Source: JAPPLB01 sp965206655
GTDB lineage: Bacteria; Acidobacteriota; Terriglobia; Bryobacterales; UBA6623
Direction: 5' to 3'
DNA: 64,000 nt
Assembly: GCA_965206655.1 (NCBI GenBank)
Contig: CBDBKC010000030.1
Location: forward strand, 1-64,000
In this document: piece by piece, positions 44,444 to 52,690 of the stretch
Layout of the letters: each line of letters begins with the position of its first letter
How positions within the stretch are numbered: position 1 is the first letter of the stretch
The notes under the pieces: model-generated
Seen by the model: the letters and a program-made list of their open reading frames with translations, nothing else
What the model was told of the DNA's origin: nothing
The model's database searches: none
Program-made: the position numbers and the translations under genes

Positions 44444-44719
44444 CCTACCGTCGAGCGGCAGGTGACGGTGTCGAACGTTAGGGGGTGTGGTGCGCCCGTC
44501 CGTCGTTAGCTGGTACGAAGTCCGGTTCGCTTGAGAAATCCGCCATCTGTCCGTCTAACTTGTTCCAACAAAGGGGCTCAGGTCGAATCGGCTGGTGTAC
44601 TTGCCTGTGTGGTAGTTCTCCCTGCCCGCTCCGGAGCGTCATATCTCCCTCAAGCGACCGCCGTGCAGCAAATCACTGGTTGGTTCGTTACCCGCTCAGC
44701 AATCATCGAAAGCGGCACT

Positions 44720-45813
44720 CTACGAATCCGGACGGTGACTCCGTGCTGGACTCGCTGCCAGGCCGCCGCTTCCGGTTTGGGGTTCGCCTGTCACGGGCCC
44801 TCTTGCGGCTGCGTCTGCCGCTCGTTGACCCGTCCAGCCCGTCTTCGCTGTCAGGCCTTGAGTCCGAGACCGGACGACACAGAGCTGGATTCGATCATTC
44901 ACCGCCCGGGCCAACTGTTGCTTGCAGCCGATGTAGCGTTCGGTCGTCAGCACAGAGGCGTAGCCTAGCAGAAACTGGATCTGCTCCAGCTCTCCGCCCG
45001 CCTCATGACACAGCCGGGCGCAGGTCCTCCTCAAGTCATGGGGAGAAGCTTCTGAATCCCCGCTTGCTCAGCACACTGCTTGACAACGTACCAGACCACG
45101 TTCTGCGTCAACCCATGGCCCCACATCACACCGTTTTTGCGGATCGCCCGGAACAGCCGGCCTTCCGTGATCTCCGCCGAACAGACCCACTCATCCACAG
45201 CGTCTTTGACCCACCGCGGCATGGGCACCGTGCGCACGCGGCCTCCTTTGCCAATCAGGTCAAGGATCACCCAGCGTTGTTCCCGTTGTTGGATCCGGTC
45301 CACACCTAACTCGACGAGCTCGGAACGTCGCAGGCCGCAGCCGAGCAGCAGACCCAGCATGGCAGCGTCTCGCTTGCCGCGGAGCGTATCAGTCGTGACT
45401 CCACCGAGCAGGCGCTGACCCTCTTTCGGCGTAAGCCAATTGCCCAAGCGACGACCCAACTGCTTGACACCGCGCACCCGTCGAATGCCCGCGATGAGAT
45501 CCGCGCTGAGCATTCCGCTGTCGGCAGCTTCGGTGGCAAGACGGCGAACAGCGGCCAAACGAACATTGATCGTAGATGCGGCCAGACGCATGCTTTCTAG
45601 TCGCAGGCGGTAGCGGAGAACGACGGCACGATTCAGAGCCAGACGCGGCTCGGAGCAGTACCAGAGAATAAACTCCTCGATCGCACGGCCGTAGGACCGG
45701 CGGGACTGCAGAGAGCCGAGACTGTTGAGGACGCCGGCCTTGGCCTGTTCGAGTTCAGGTAAGGTGGGAGATTTCCTCCGGCGCCGGGTGTGTCGATCAG
45801 TTGATTGATTCAT
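44720..45813 (-). pseudogene. tyrosine recombinase/integrase with one frameshift
   Basis: The intact part (45813 to 45031) has a SAM-like N-terminal domain (RSYGRAIEEFILWYCSEPR) and the catalytic core LLLGCGLRRSELVELGVDRI with the first catalytic Arg. At about 45034 a one-base loss turns L(A)PHDLRRT into LLPMT-stop. The second frame then reads LRRTCARLCHEAGGELEQIQFLLGYASVLTTERYIGCKQ, with the catalytic Tyr of TERY. The HxxR box therefore straddles the break, and the usual LGH reads LGY. It is probably inactive unless the missing base is a consensus error. ATG 45813 has GGAGG upstream. Confidence 0.75.
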
Positions 45814-46027
45814 GGGTAGGCGGCCTCCTATGCCGCCCGCCCAAGCTAGAGTCTTTCGAGGAGGAAGTGTGTCGCCACCGATTGCTGTCGAGAAATGATT
45901 TCGCACTCGACGATAGCGGTGAGGATCCTTGAACCGGAGCCCGGATTGACGGGAAACTGGCGCAGGGCAATGGCCTAACCCAGAAAAAAAAACTTTGTTC
46001 AACGGATCGGTTGTTGTCAACGCAATT

Positions 46028-47486
46028 TAGAAAGATCCCCTGATTGAGCAAAGTAGAAAGATCCCCCTAGCGCTAGAATCATGGGCCGCTGCCCGCGACG
46101 GAAGGAGCCCGTAGGGCGACTGGAGTTGCGGGCAATGGCTCGCAGCGCTTGGCCGGATCGGCTAGGACGAAGCCGTCCATCCAACGCCCCTGGCGTTTCT
46201 TTGGTTGTTTGGTATGGGTTGGCGTCTTGCGGGCCGCCTTGGCGGTGGGCCGGGCTGGAGTGCCGTCGGCTTCCAGGCATTCTTGAAGCAGCAACGCTCC
46301 CTGTTGCCAACGCAGCCATAATTCCCCGTTAAGCCGTTGCTCGATCCGCACCGCCGTCTTCCTCATCCGAGGTTTGGCCTTCTCAGCCGGGATCTGATAC
46401 AAACGTCCGTGCCACGAAATCGTGTAGTCGTTGCCGACCACACGCCGATCGACGCGACTGAGAATCGAGGCCAGATTCTGGTCGCGGCGCAAGCGCCGGT
46501 GGGCGTCGGCCTGTCCGGCTGGGTGACGCTTGAACCGTCCGTTCCACTGCGGCACAAACTCCTGCTGCAGATAACGGTTGGCGTCCTCAATGCTGCTCGC
46601 CGCGGCTCGCCGCAACCCCTTCACCATGCGGTCTTGCATCGTCTGGAAACTGCGCTCGATCCGTCCCTTCGCCTGCGGCGAGTGCGCCGGAATCTTTCCG
46701 ATTCCCAACTCGGCCAGCGCCCTCTCGATCTGTGTCGGCGGTGGAGCCGCGTCCAAATGCTTGTTGTGGTGCAACGGCCGGTTGAGTTGAAACAGGCTGG
46801 CCTTGTCGGTGTAGACCTCCACGGGACGCCCGTGTAACTCCACATACCGCCACAACAACCGCATGTTCTCGGCCGTCGAGTCCGACACGGCAAAGTGCGC
46901 CGTCAGCTCGCTCGTGGCGTCGTCCATCATCGCCACCAGATACAACCGCGGGCCGCGCCCTTCCAACCAGTCGTGGTCGGACGTATCCCATTGCACGAGT
47001 TCGCCCCGGCAACGCCGTCGCCGCCGCCACACATGCACCTTCTTCAACTTGGCCCGGCGCGGCTTCCACAGCCCTTGGCCGCTCATCCACTGCCGCAGCG
47101 TCTCGCGGTTGACCACGATCTGATGCTCGCTCGCCAGCATCTCGCTCGCCAGCGTCGGCCCGTAATCGTCGTAGCGCTCGCGGATCAGAGCCAGCGCTCG
47201 CCGCCGCAGCTCGTTGTCGTACGCGCGGTTCGAGGGCCGGCCTCGCAGCCGATGCGCCAGCCCGCGATCGCCCTCTTTGCGGAGTCGCTTCACCAGCTTA
47301 CGGACCCAACGGGCGCTCAGCTTCAACTGCTGTGCCGCCGTTGCCTGCGTCAGCTTCCCCTCCTTGACTTGCCTCAGAACAATCAACCGGTCCCGCTCCA
47401 CTTTGCTCAATGCCACGATTTCGTTCACCCCCTAGCGTCTCTCGCCCGAAGGGGATCTTTCTACTTTGCTCTGTAGGGGATCTTTT
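46028..47486 (-). mobile_element. ISNCY/IS1202-like insertion sequence
   Basis: Both ends carry two copies of a gatcccc-type motif around a gagcaaagtag core. On the left this is agaaagatcccctga...gagcaaagtagaaagatcccc, and on the right the reverse complement of the same layout. The ends flank a single transposase gene. A target duplication could not be identified, so the outermost bases are uncertain by a few positions. Confidence 0.75.
46079..47428 (-). CDS. ISNCY (IS1202-like) DDE transposase
   Basis: This is a 449-residue transposase. The N-terminal HTH (TQATAAQQLKLSARWVRKLVKRLRKEGD) is followed by an integrase-core domain with catalytic Asp in VQWDTSDHDWLEG, Asp in VEVYTDKASLF and Glu in KGRIERSFQTMQDRM. 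The C-terminus has a basic, proline-rich tail (KAARKTPTHTKQPKKRQGRW). The start is GTG 47428. The gene fills the element at 46028-47486 and looks intact. Confidence 0.88.
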   Translation of the reverse strand: MNEIVALSKVERDRLIVLRQVKEGKLTQATAAQQLKLSARWVRKLVKRLRKEGDRGLAHRLRGRPSNRAYDNELRRRALALIRERYDDYGPTLASEMLASEHQIVVNRETLRQWMSGQGLWKPRRAKLKKVHVWRRRRRCRGELVQWDTSDHDWLEGRGPRLYLVAMMDDATSELTAHFAVSDSTAENMRLLWRYVELHGRPVEVYTDKASLFQLNRPLHHNKHLDAAPPPTQIERALAELGIGKIPAHSPQAKGRIERSFQTMQDRMVKGLRRAAASSIEDANRYLQQEFVPQWNGRFKRHPAGQADAHRRLRRDQNLASILSRVDRRVVGNDYTISWHGRLYQIPAEKAKPRMRKTAVRIEQRLNGELWLRWQQGALLLQECLEADGTPARPTAKAARKTPTHTKQPKKRQGRWMDGFVLADPAKRCEPLPATPVALRAPSVAGSGP

Positions 47487-47639
47487 CACATTGCGCCGAC
47501 ACCGCGCCTTCAACCGTTGGCGAGTCCTGACCAAAGTGGTACGATTGGCGCTCCGCGGTCAATGCCGGCGGCGGCACGCGATCGACAGGCTTGAGCGCGG
47601 AAAGGGCCGATCGGGCAGTATATTCGAAGGGGAGGGGTG

Positions 47640-49082
47640 ATGGCCAAAGGGAGAGGACGAAGCTCAGCCAATGGCCGCCCCGGTCGCTCACCCAGCGTCC
47701 GCGCGCTGAAAGAGCAGCTCTCCGCAAAAGGCGTCAAGTATTGTTTCTCATCCTACGTGGACGTACACGGGGTGCCGAAGGGAAAGACGGTTCCGATCGA
47801 GCACTTTGACAGGATGATGCGTGGCTCGGAATTGTTCACCGGAGCGGCCCTGGAAGGACTCGGCCAAGGGCCGCAAGACGACGAGCTTGCAGCGCACCCC
47901 GATCCGGGCGCGGTGACTCAACTGCCCTGGGAGCCGGAGGTTGCCTGGTGTCCCGGGAATCTTCGTTACCACGATGAACCGTGGCCGATGTGCTCACGGA
48001 CCGTCCTGTGCCGGCAGGTGGAGCGGGCCGCGCGCATGGGTTTGAAGTTGAATCTGGGGATCGAGTGCGAAGTCTTCGTCCTCAGGCGTGAGGGAGGGCG
48101 CATCTACCCGAACCATGACCGTGACGATTTGGCTAAAGCCGCGTATGATTTCGCGGGGACGCTTCTCAATCACGAGTTCCTGGACGAAGTCGTGGCTGCG
48201 ATGAATGCCCTTGGTTGGGATGTGCATTCCTTCGATCACGAAGATGCAAACGGGCAATTCGAATTCGACTTCGCCTACTCCGATGTGCTGACGATGGCTG
48301 ATCGATTCGTGCTTTGGAGGCTGCTGATGAAGGAGATGGCCCGTCGACGTGGCTGGGAGGGAACGTTCATGCCGAAGCCGTTTCCGAATCGAACCGGGAG
48401 CGGCGCCCATTTCAACATGTCGATCGCTGACCTTGAAACGGGCCGCAACATCAGCGGCGACGCCGCGGACCCCCGTGGATGCGGGCTCTCGGCTACGGCG
48501 TATCACTTTCTCGGCGGGCTGATGAAGCATGCGGCCGCACTCGTCGCGACGACTTGTCCCACGGTCAACTCCTATAAGCGTTTGATCAAGACCGGTTCAA
48601 TGACGGGGTTCACGTGGGCTCCAATCTATATTTCGTATGGCGGCAACAACCGAACTCACATGTTCAGAGTTCCCCTTGTGAGGCCGGACATTGAAGGCTC
48701 GAAAGCGGCGCGGAAAGGGGACGACCTTTCCGGGGCGCGTTGCGAGTGTCGAGCCGTGGACCCCGCCATGAACCCGTATCTAGCAGCCGCCATGGCGCTC
48801 GGGGCCGGCCTCGACGGTATCGAGAATCAGATCGACCCAGGCGACCCGATCGACCGAAATATGTATCTTCTGAGCGACCAGCAACGGAGACGTCTCGGGG
48901 TCAAGGCTTTGCCGCGTACGCTTCTGGAGGCGATTGAGGCGTTCGCGAAAGATTCTCTGAGCCGCCGGGTAATGGGTGAGGACCTTTTCAGTTCCTACGT
49001 CGAACTCAAAACGCAGGAATGGTGGAATTACCACGACGGCGTATCGCAGTGGGAGATCGACGAGTACCTCACGAAGTTCTAG
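47640..49082 (+). CDS. glutamine-synthetase-family ligase (GlnT-like)
   Basis: This is a 480-residue member of the glutamine synthetase superfamily. The N-terminal beta-grasp region reads VKYCFSSYVDVHGVPKGKTVPIEHF. The catalytic barrel has IECEVFVLRREGG, ANGQFEFDFAYSD, the ATP/glutamate motif GSGAHFNMSIAD and NRTHMFRVP. This matches the GlnT/type-III-like group whose members include gamma-glutamylmethylamide and other gamma-glutamyl-amide synthetases. ATG 47640 has GGAGGGG directly upstream. It is the first gene of an operon with a phosphoesterase, an APC permease and a nucleotidyltransferase. Whether the amine is ammonia or another compound is open; the permease argues for an imported amine or amino acid. 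Confidence 0.87.
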   Translation: MAKGRGRSSANGRPGRSPSVRALKEQLSAKGVKYCFSSYVDVHGVPKGKTVPIEHFDRMMRGSELFTGAALEGLGQGPQDDELAAHPDPGAVTQLPWEPEVAWCPGNLRYHDEPWPMCSRTVLCRQVERAARMGLKLNLGIECEVFVLRREGGRIYPNHDRDDLAKAAYDFAGTLLNHEFLDEVVAAMNALGWDVHSFDHEDANGQFEFDFAYSDVLTMADRFVLWRLLMKEMARRRGWEGTFMPKPFPNRTGSGAHFNMSIADLETGRNISGDAADPRGCGLSATAYHFLGGLMKHAAALVATTCPTVNSYKRLIKTGSMTGFTWAPIYISYGGNNRTHMFRVPLVRPDIEGSKAARKGDDLSGARCECRAVDPAMNPYLAAAMALGAGLDGIENQIDPGDPIDRNMYLLSDQQRRRLGVKALPRTLLEAIEAFAKDSLSRRVMGEDLFSSYVELKTQEWWNYHDGVSQWEIDEYLTKF

Positions 49083-49089
49083 TAAGCAC

Positions 49090-50073
49090 ATGTGGCCGTT
49101 CGGTAAGAGGGGGGGAACAAAGGGGCCGAAACTCAAGATCTTCTTTGCCTCGGACCTTCACGGCTCGACGGTCTGTTTTAAGAAGTTCATCAACGCCGCC
49201 GCGTTCTATGGCGCGGACGTCCTACTGCTGGGAGGCGATCTCACCGGGAAGGCGGTGCTTCCGATCTGTAAGCAAACCGATGGCCGCTATCTTGCTCATC
49301 AGTCTGGCGACACCGTGAGGCTCGACGGCAGGGGGGAAGTTGGCGCGTTCGAGCGGCGAGCCGCGAATATGGGCCTCTATCCCGTGCAGATGGAAGAAGA
49401 CGAGTTCCAAAACCTACTCTCGAACCGCGAGGAGCAACAGAAGCTTTTCAAGCGGCTGGTCCGCGAGCGGGTTGAACAGTGGAGCGAACACGCCGAGGCA
49501 AAGCTGAAAGGAACCGGCATCCCCCTGGTAACCGCTCCGGGGAATGATGACTTTTTCGAGGTGGACGACATCCTCAACGGTTCGCACTATATCGACTACC
49601 ACGACAGGCAGGTGACCGAGCTCAAGGGGTACCAGGTGTTGCATGTCGGCGGTTCGAATCGGACTCCCTGGGATACAGAGCGCGAGTACCCTGAAGAGGA
49701 ATTTGAACAGCGCTTCGAGCAGCTCGCGGCCGACGTCGAGGATATGCGGCGGTGTATCTTCAATGTGCATGTCCCGCCCCACGGGACGGCGCTCGACCGC
49801 TGTCCCAAGCTCGACGAAAACCTCCAGGTTGTCTACGAGATGGGGAATCCCGTGCAGATCCACGCGGGCAGTGTGGCGCTCCTCAACGCGATCAATGCAC
49901 ATCAACCCTTGCTTGGGCTGCACGGACATATTCACGAAGGCCGCGGCCGCGTCGACATCGGGCAGAGTGTGTGTGTGAATCCCGGGAGCGTTTTTTCCGA
50001 GGGGATCCTTCAAGGAGTAATGGTGACCTTGCAGGCGGATGAGGTCACGGCTGTTCAACTGACGCAGGGATAA
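49090..50073 (+). CDS. calcineurin-like metallophosphoesterase
   Basis: This is a 327-residue metallophosphoesterase. Motifs in order are IFFASDLHGS (D-x-H), LLLGGDLTGK (GD), VTAPGNDDFFEVDDIL (GND), NVHVPPHGT (H) and GLHGHIHEGRGR (GHxH), forming a complete two-metal site. ATG 49090 lies 8 bp after the ligase stop; in-frame sequence further upstream belongs to the ligase gene in another frame. The family includes phosphodiesterases and nucleotidases. In this operon it could act on a nucleotidylated protein or a nucleotide signal; that is inference. Confidence 0.88.
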   Translation: MWPFGKRGGTKGPKLKIFFASDLHGSTVCFKKFINAAAFYGADVLLLGGDLTGKAVLPICKQTDGRYLAHQSGDTVRLDGRGEVGAFERRAANMGLYPVQMEEDEFQNLLSNREEQQKLFKRLVRERVEQWSEHAEAKLKGTGIPLVTAPGNDDFFEVDDILNGSHYIDYHDRQVTELKGYQVLHVGGSNRTPWDTEREYPEEEFEQRFEQLAADVEDMRRCIFNVHVPPHGTALDRCPKLDENLQVVYEMGNPVQIHAGSVALLNAINAHQPLLGLHGHIHEGRGRVDIGQSVCVNPGSVFSEGILQGVMVTLQADEVTAVQLTQG

Positions 50074-50133
50074 CCGGGGCCTGGCGCGGTGGGATGTGCG
50101 GACAAGTTTGATAAACCGGAAGAGGCAGAGCCA

Positions 50134-51747
50134 ATGACAGCAGGCCAAGGTGGAGAGGAGAGAATCTTTCTGCGCAAGGCATCCGGTTTGATCCGAGCCG
50201 CGGGCAGCCTGGACACTTTCATCTACAACCTTGGCTTGGTGAGTGTGGGGATGGGGGTGTCTACGATGATGCTCTACGGACCCGCTTACTATCCGGGCGG
50301 AAACCTGCTGTGGGCTTGTCTGCTCAGCGGCGTTTGTATGGCCTGCATCGCGTTCGGATTTATCACGTGGACGATCACGCTGCCTCGTTCCGGCGGCATC
50401 TACGTGTTCGGGTCGAGAATCCTGCCTCCTTCCCTGGCGCTGACGACAAGCTTGGTCGAAATCACGGCTTGGCTGTTCTACTGCGCGATTGCCGCTTATT
50501 GGATTCTGCTGCTGGGGATCTCGCCGATGCTGACCTTCACAGGGCATCTCAGCGGCAACTCAGATCTCGTGAAGGCGGGTGAATGGGTCCTCGAGCCATG
50601 GCCCATGTTCATTCTTGGAAGCACGATCCTGGCAGCGTCAGGCCTGATCTTGTCGGCGGGAATGCGGTTTTTCCTCCTGACGCAGAAGATCGTGTTTATC
50701 GTGGCGATTCTTGGCTCCCTTTTGCTGATCGTTGTTCTGATGAACGGCTCGAACGAGGAGTTCGTTAGCCGCTTCAACCAGCTTATGGAACCGGTGCTCG
50801 GCGTGGAGAATCCTTATCAAGCCATCATCGCTTCGGGGAAGCAGAATGGCTGGACGTGGGACGGCGGACGGAATGGCACGCAGACTTGGCTGGTGTCCAA
50901 CTGGCCGTTCTTGCCGCTTGTCGGAGCGGCTTTCTCTATTGCGATCGGCGGTGAGATCAAGTCGGTCACCCGTTCACAGACGTATGGCATGCTGGGCGCC
51001 ATCGCATGCGCCACTCTTGCCTGGCTGGTAACGATCCATTTGTGTATCAAAGTATTCGGATACGAGTTTCTAGGGACGGCGGCCTACAACATGCTTGAGG
51101 GTGTTGGGATTCACACGGATCCTACAATCACGCTACTGGCCGGGGTCCTCACGCTTTCTCCATGGATTTGTGTTCTGGCCTCGATCGGCTTCATCTGCTG
51201 GATGTGGATGTGGATTCCCGGCATGCACACATTCGGGGTCCGCGCCCTGGTTTCGTGGTCTCTCGATCGCGTCGCCCCCGAGTCCTGGGCAAAGATATCT
51301 CCGAGGTCGCACACCCCGGTGGTTGCGATCGTTTTTACGATGCTGATTAACATCTCGTTCATGGCGCTCTTCGTCTTCACCGACTTCTTCTCGAGCATCG
51401 TTATCTTCATCGAAGCGGCTGTGTTTAGCTGGAGCGTTATTCTCGGCGCCGGTATCTTCTTCCCTTATAGACGCCCCTGGATCTACGAGAAATCTCCGAT
51501 AGGGCATCGCAAGATTCTCGGTTTGCCGTTGATGACGGTGGGTTGCGGGCTGGGCTTTATCGCATCGCAATTCTACTTTTGGACGTTGTGGTCTGATCCG
51601 GTGGCCGCCGGACACGACCCCAAGCAGTTGGCGATCGTCGGGGGCGTGTTTGTCATCGGGATGACTTTCTATTTCGTTATGAAGGCGATACGCAGGTCGC
51701 AAGGCGTGGATGTGACGCTCGCATTTAAAGAGATCCCCATCGAGTAA
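50134..51747 (+). CDS. APC-superfamily amino acid permease
   Basis: This is a 537-residue membrane transporter with about twelve helices (for example LLWACLLSGVCMACIAFGFITW and FFLLTQKIVFIVAILGSLLLIVVLM). The first helix segment LGLVSVGMGVSTMMLYGPAYYPGG and SLVEITAWLFYCAIAAYWILL fit the amino acid-polyamine-organocation superfamily. ATG 50134 is chosen over GTG 50089, as a GA-rich stretch (gaagaggcaga) precedes it. It sits between the phosphoesterase and the nucleotidyltransferase in one operon and likely imports the substrate of the ligase. Confidence 0.88.
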   Translation: MTAGQGGEERIFLRKASGLIRAAGSLDTFIYNLGLVSVGMGVSTMMLYGPAYYPGGNLLWACLLSGVCMACIAFGFITWTITLPRSGGIYVFGSRILPPSLALTTSLVEITAWLFYCAIAAYWILLLGISPMLTFTGHLSGNSDLVKAGEWVLEPWPMFILGSTILAASGLILSAGMRFFLLTQKIVFIVAILGSLLLIVVLMNGSNEEFVSRFNQLMEPVLGVENPYQAIIASGKQNGWTWDGGRNGTQTWLVSNWPFLPLVGAAFSIAIGGEIKSVTRSQTYGMLGAIACATLAWLVTIHLCIKVFGYEFLGTAAYNMLEGVGIHTDPTITLLAGVLTLSPWICVLASIGFICWMWMWIPGMHTFGVRALVSWSLDRVAPESWAKISPRSHTPVVAIVFTMLINISFMALFVFTDFFSSIVIFIEAAVFSWSVILGAGIFFPYRRPWIYEKSPIGHRKILGLPLMTVGCGLGFIASQFYFWTLWSDPVAAGHDPKQLAIVGGVFVIGMTFYFVMKAIRRSQGVDVTLAFKEIPIE

Positions 51748-51819
51748 CAATTGGTTGCTGGAAATTCGGGCTCGATCGGGCTTCCTGTCGGTCGCGCTCA
51801 GGTAGGCTCACATACCGAT

Positions 51820-52599
51820 ATGTCGACGGTAAACTTGAACCTGGAATTTGTGGATGAGGCGTTGGCGCTGGTGCGCGACGCCGACGAGAAGGGAATCCAT
51901 CTTCGCATCCTGGGTTCGGTTGCGTACCGGCTTCAATGTCCCGGGAATCTACATCTGTTCGACGGGATGCAGCGGGCGCTGACGGATGTTGATCTCGCGG
52001 GGCTGAAGCAGCAAAACGAAGAGATCAGACGTTTCATGCAAGAGCGCGGTTATCAGGCTGACGAGGGCGTGTACGTTGCCTCGGAAGGATCTAGACACGT
52101 GTATCTTGACCCCACCACGAATCTAAACGTGGACGTCTTTGCGGACGAGCTCTACTTTTGCCATCGAATACCGCTCAACGACCGCCTGCTCATCGACTAT
52201 CCGACGATCTCGACCACCGACTTGTTACTTGAAAAGATGCAGATTGTGGAGATCAATCTAAAAGACTTCAAAGACACGGCGGTTCTTTTGTTGGAGCACA
52301 CGCTCGGGTCCACGGAGGACGGCAATAAGCAGATCGATGTCGATTACGTGGCCGGTATCATGGCGACGGACTGGGGCTTCTATCACACGTTCACCACGAA
52401 TTTGAGCCAGGTTCCCGATTTTGCCGGCGCGCTTACGGGTATTGGCGATGCGGCGGTGGGCGTCATACGTTCCCGCGTCGAGGAGTTGCTTGGAGCGATC
52501 GAAGGCGCCCCGAAATCAATGAGGTGGAAGATTCGGGCCAAGATTGGCACCCGCATGCGGTGGCACCAAGATGTGACCGAGAAATCCGAGCAGTTTTAA
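51820..52599 (+). CDS. nucleotidyltransferase-fold protein of unknown function
   Basis: This is a 259-residue protein. LRILGSVAYRLQCP looks like the GS motif of the Pol-beta-like nucleotidyltransferase fold, and RALTDVDLAGL supplies the DxD metal pair. A later NLNVDVFADELYF could give the third acidic residue. The remainder is helical (ATDWGFYHTFTTNLSQV). ATG 51820 (MSTVNLNLEF) is preferred; upstream in-frame residues are unlike coding sequence. It is the last gene of the ligase/phosphoesterase/permease operon. It may nucleotidylate a protein or small molecule, but no partner domain is visible. Confidence 0.68.
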   Translation: MSTVNLNLEFVDEALALVRDADEKGIHLRILGSVAYRLQCPGNLHLFDGMQRALTDVDLAGLKQQNEEIRRFMQERGYQADEGVYVASEGSRHVYLDPTTNLNVDVFADELYFCHRIPLNDRLLIDYPTISTTDLLLEKMQIVEINLKDFKDTAVLLLEHTLGSTEDGNKQIDVDYVAGIMATDWGFYHTFTTNLSQVPDFAGALTGIGDAAVGVIRSRVEELLGAIEGAPKSMRWKIRAKIGTRMRWHQDVTEKSEQF

Positions 52600-52690
52600 T
52601 CAATCCTTAGCCTTTTGACTTATCCGGATATCCGCCGACCGAACATACCCCCCTTGCTCTCCCTGTTGCGCACGGTGTACGATCTCTTAG

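Noticed and set aside
44464..44719. Possible small gene between the SagB-type gene and the integrase
   Set aside because: The open frames on the + strand run antisense to the integrase C-terminus and show no family features or ribosome-binding site.
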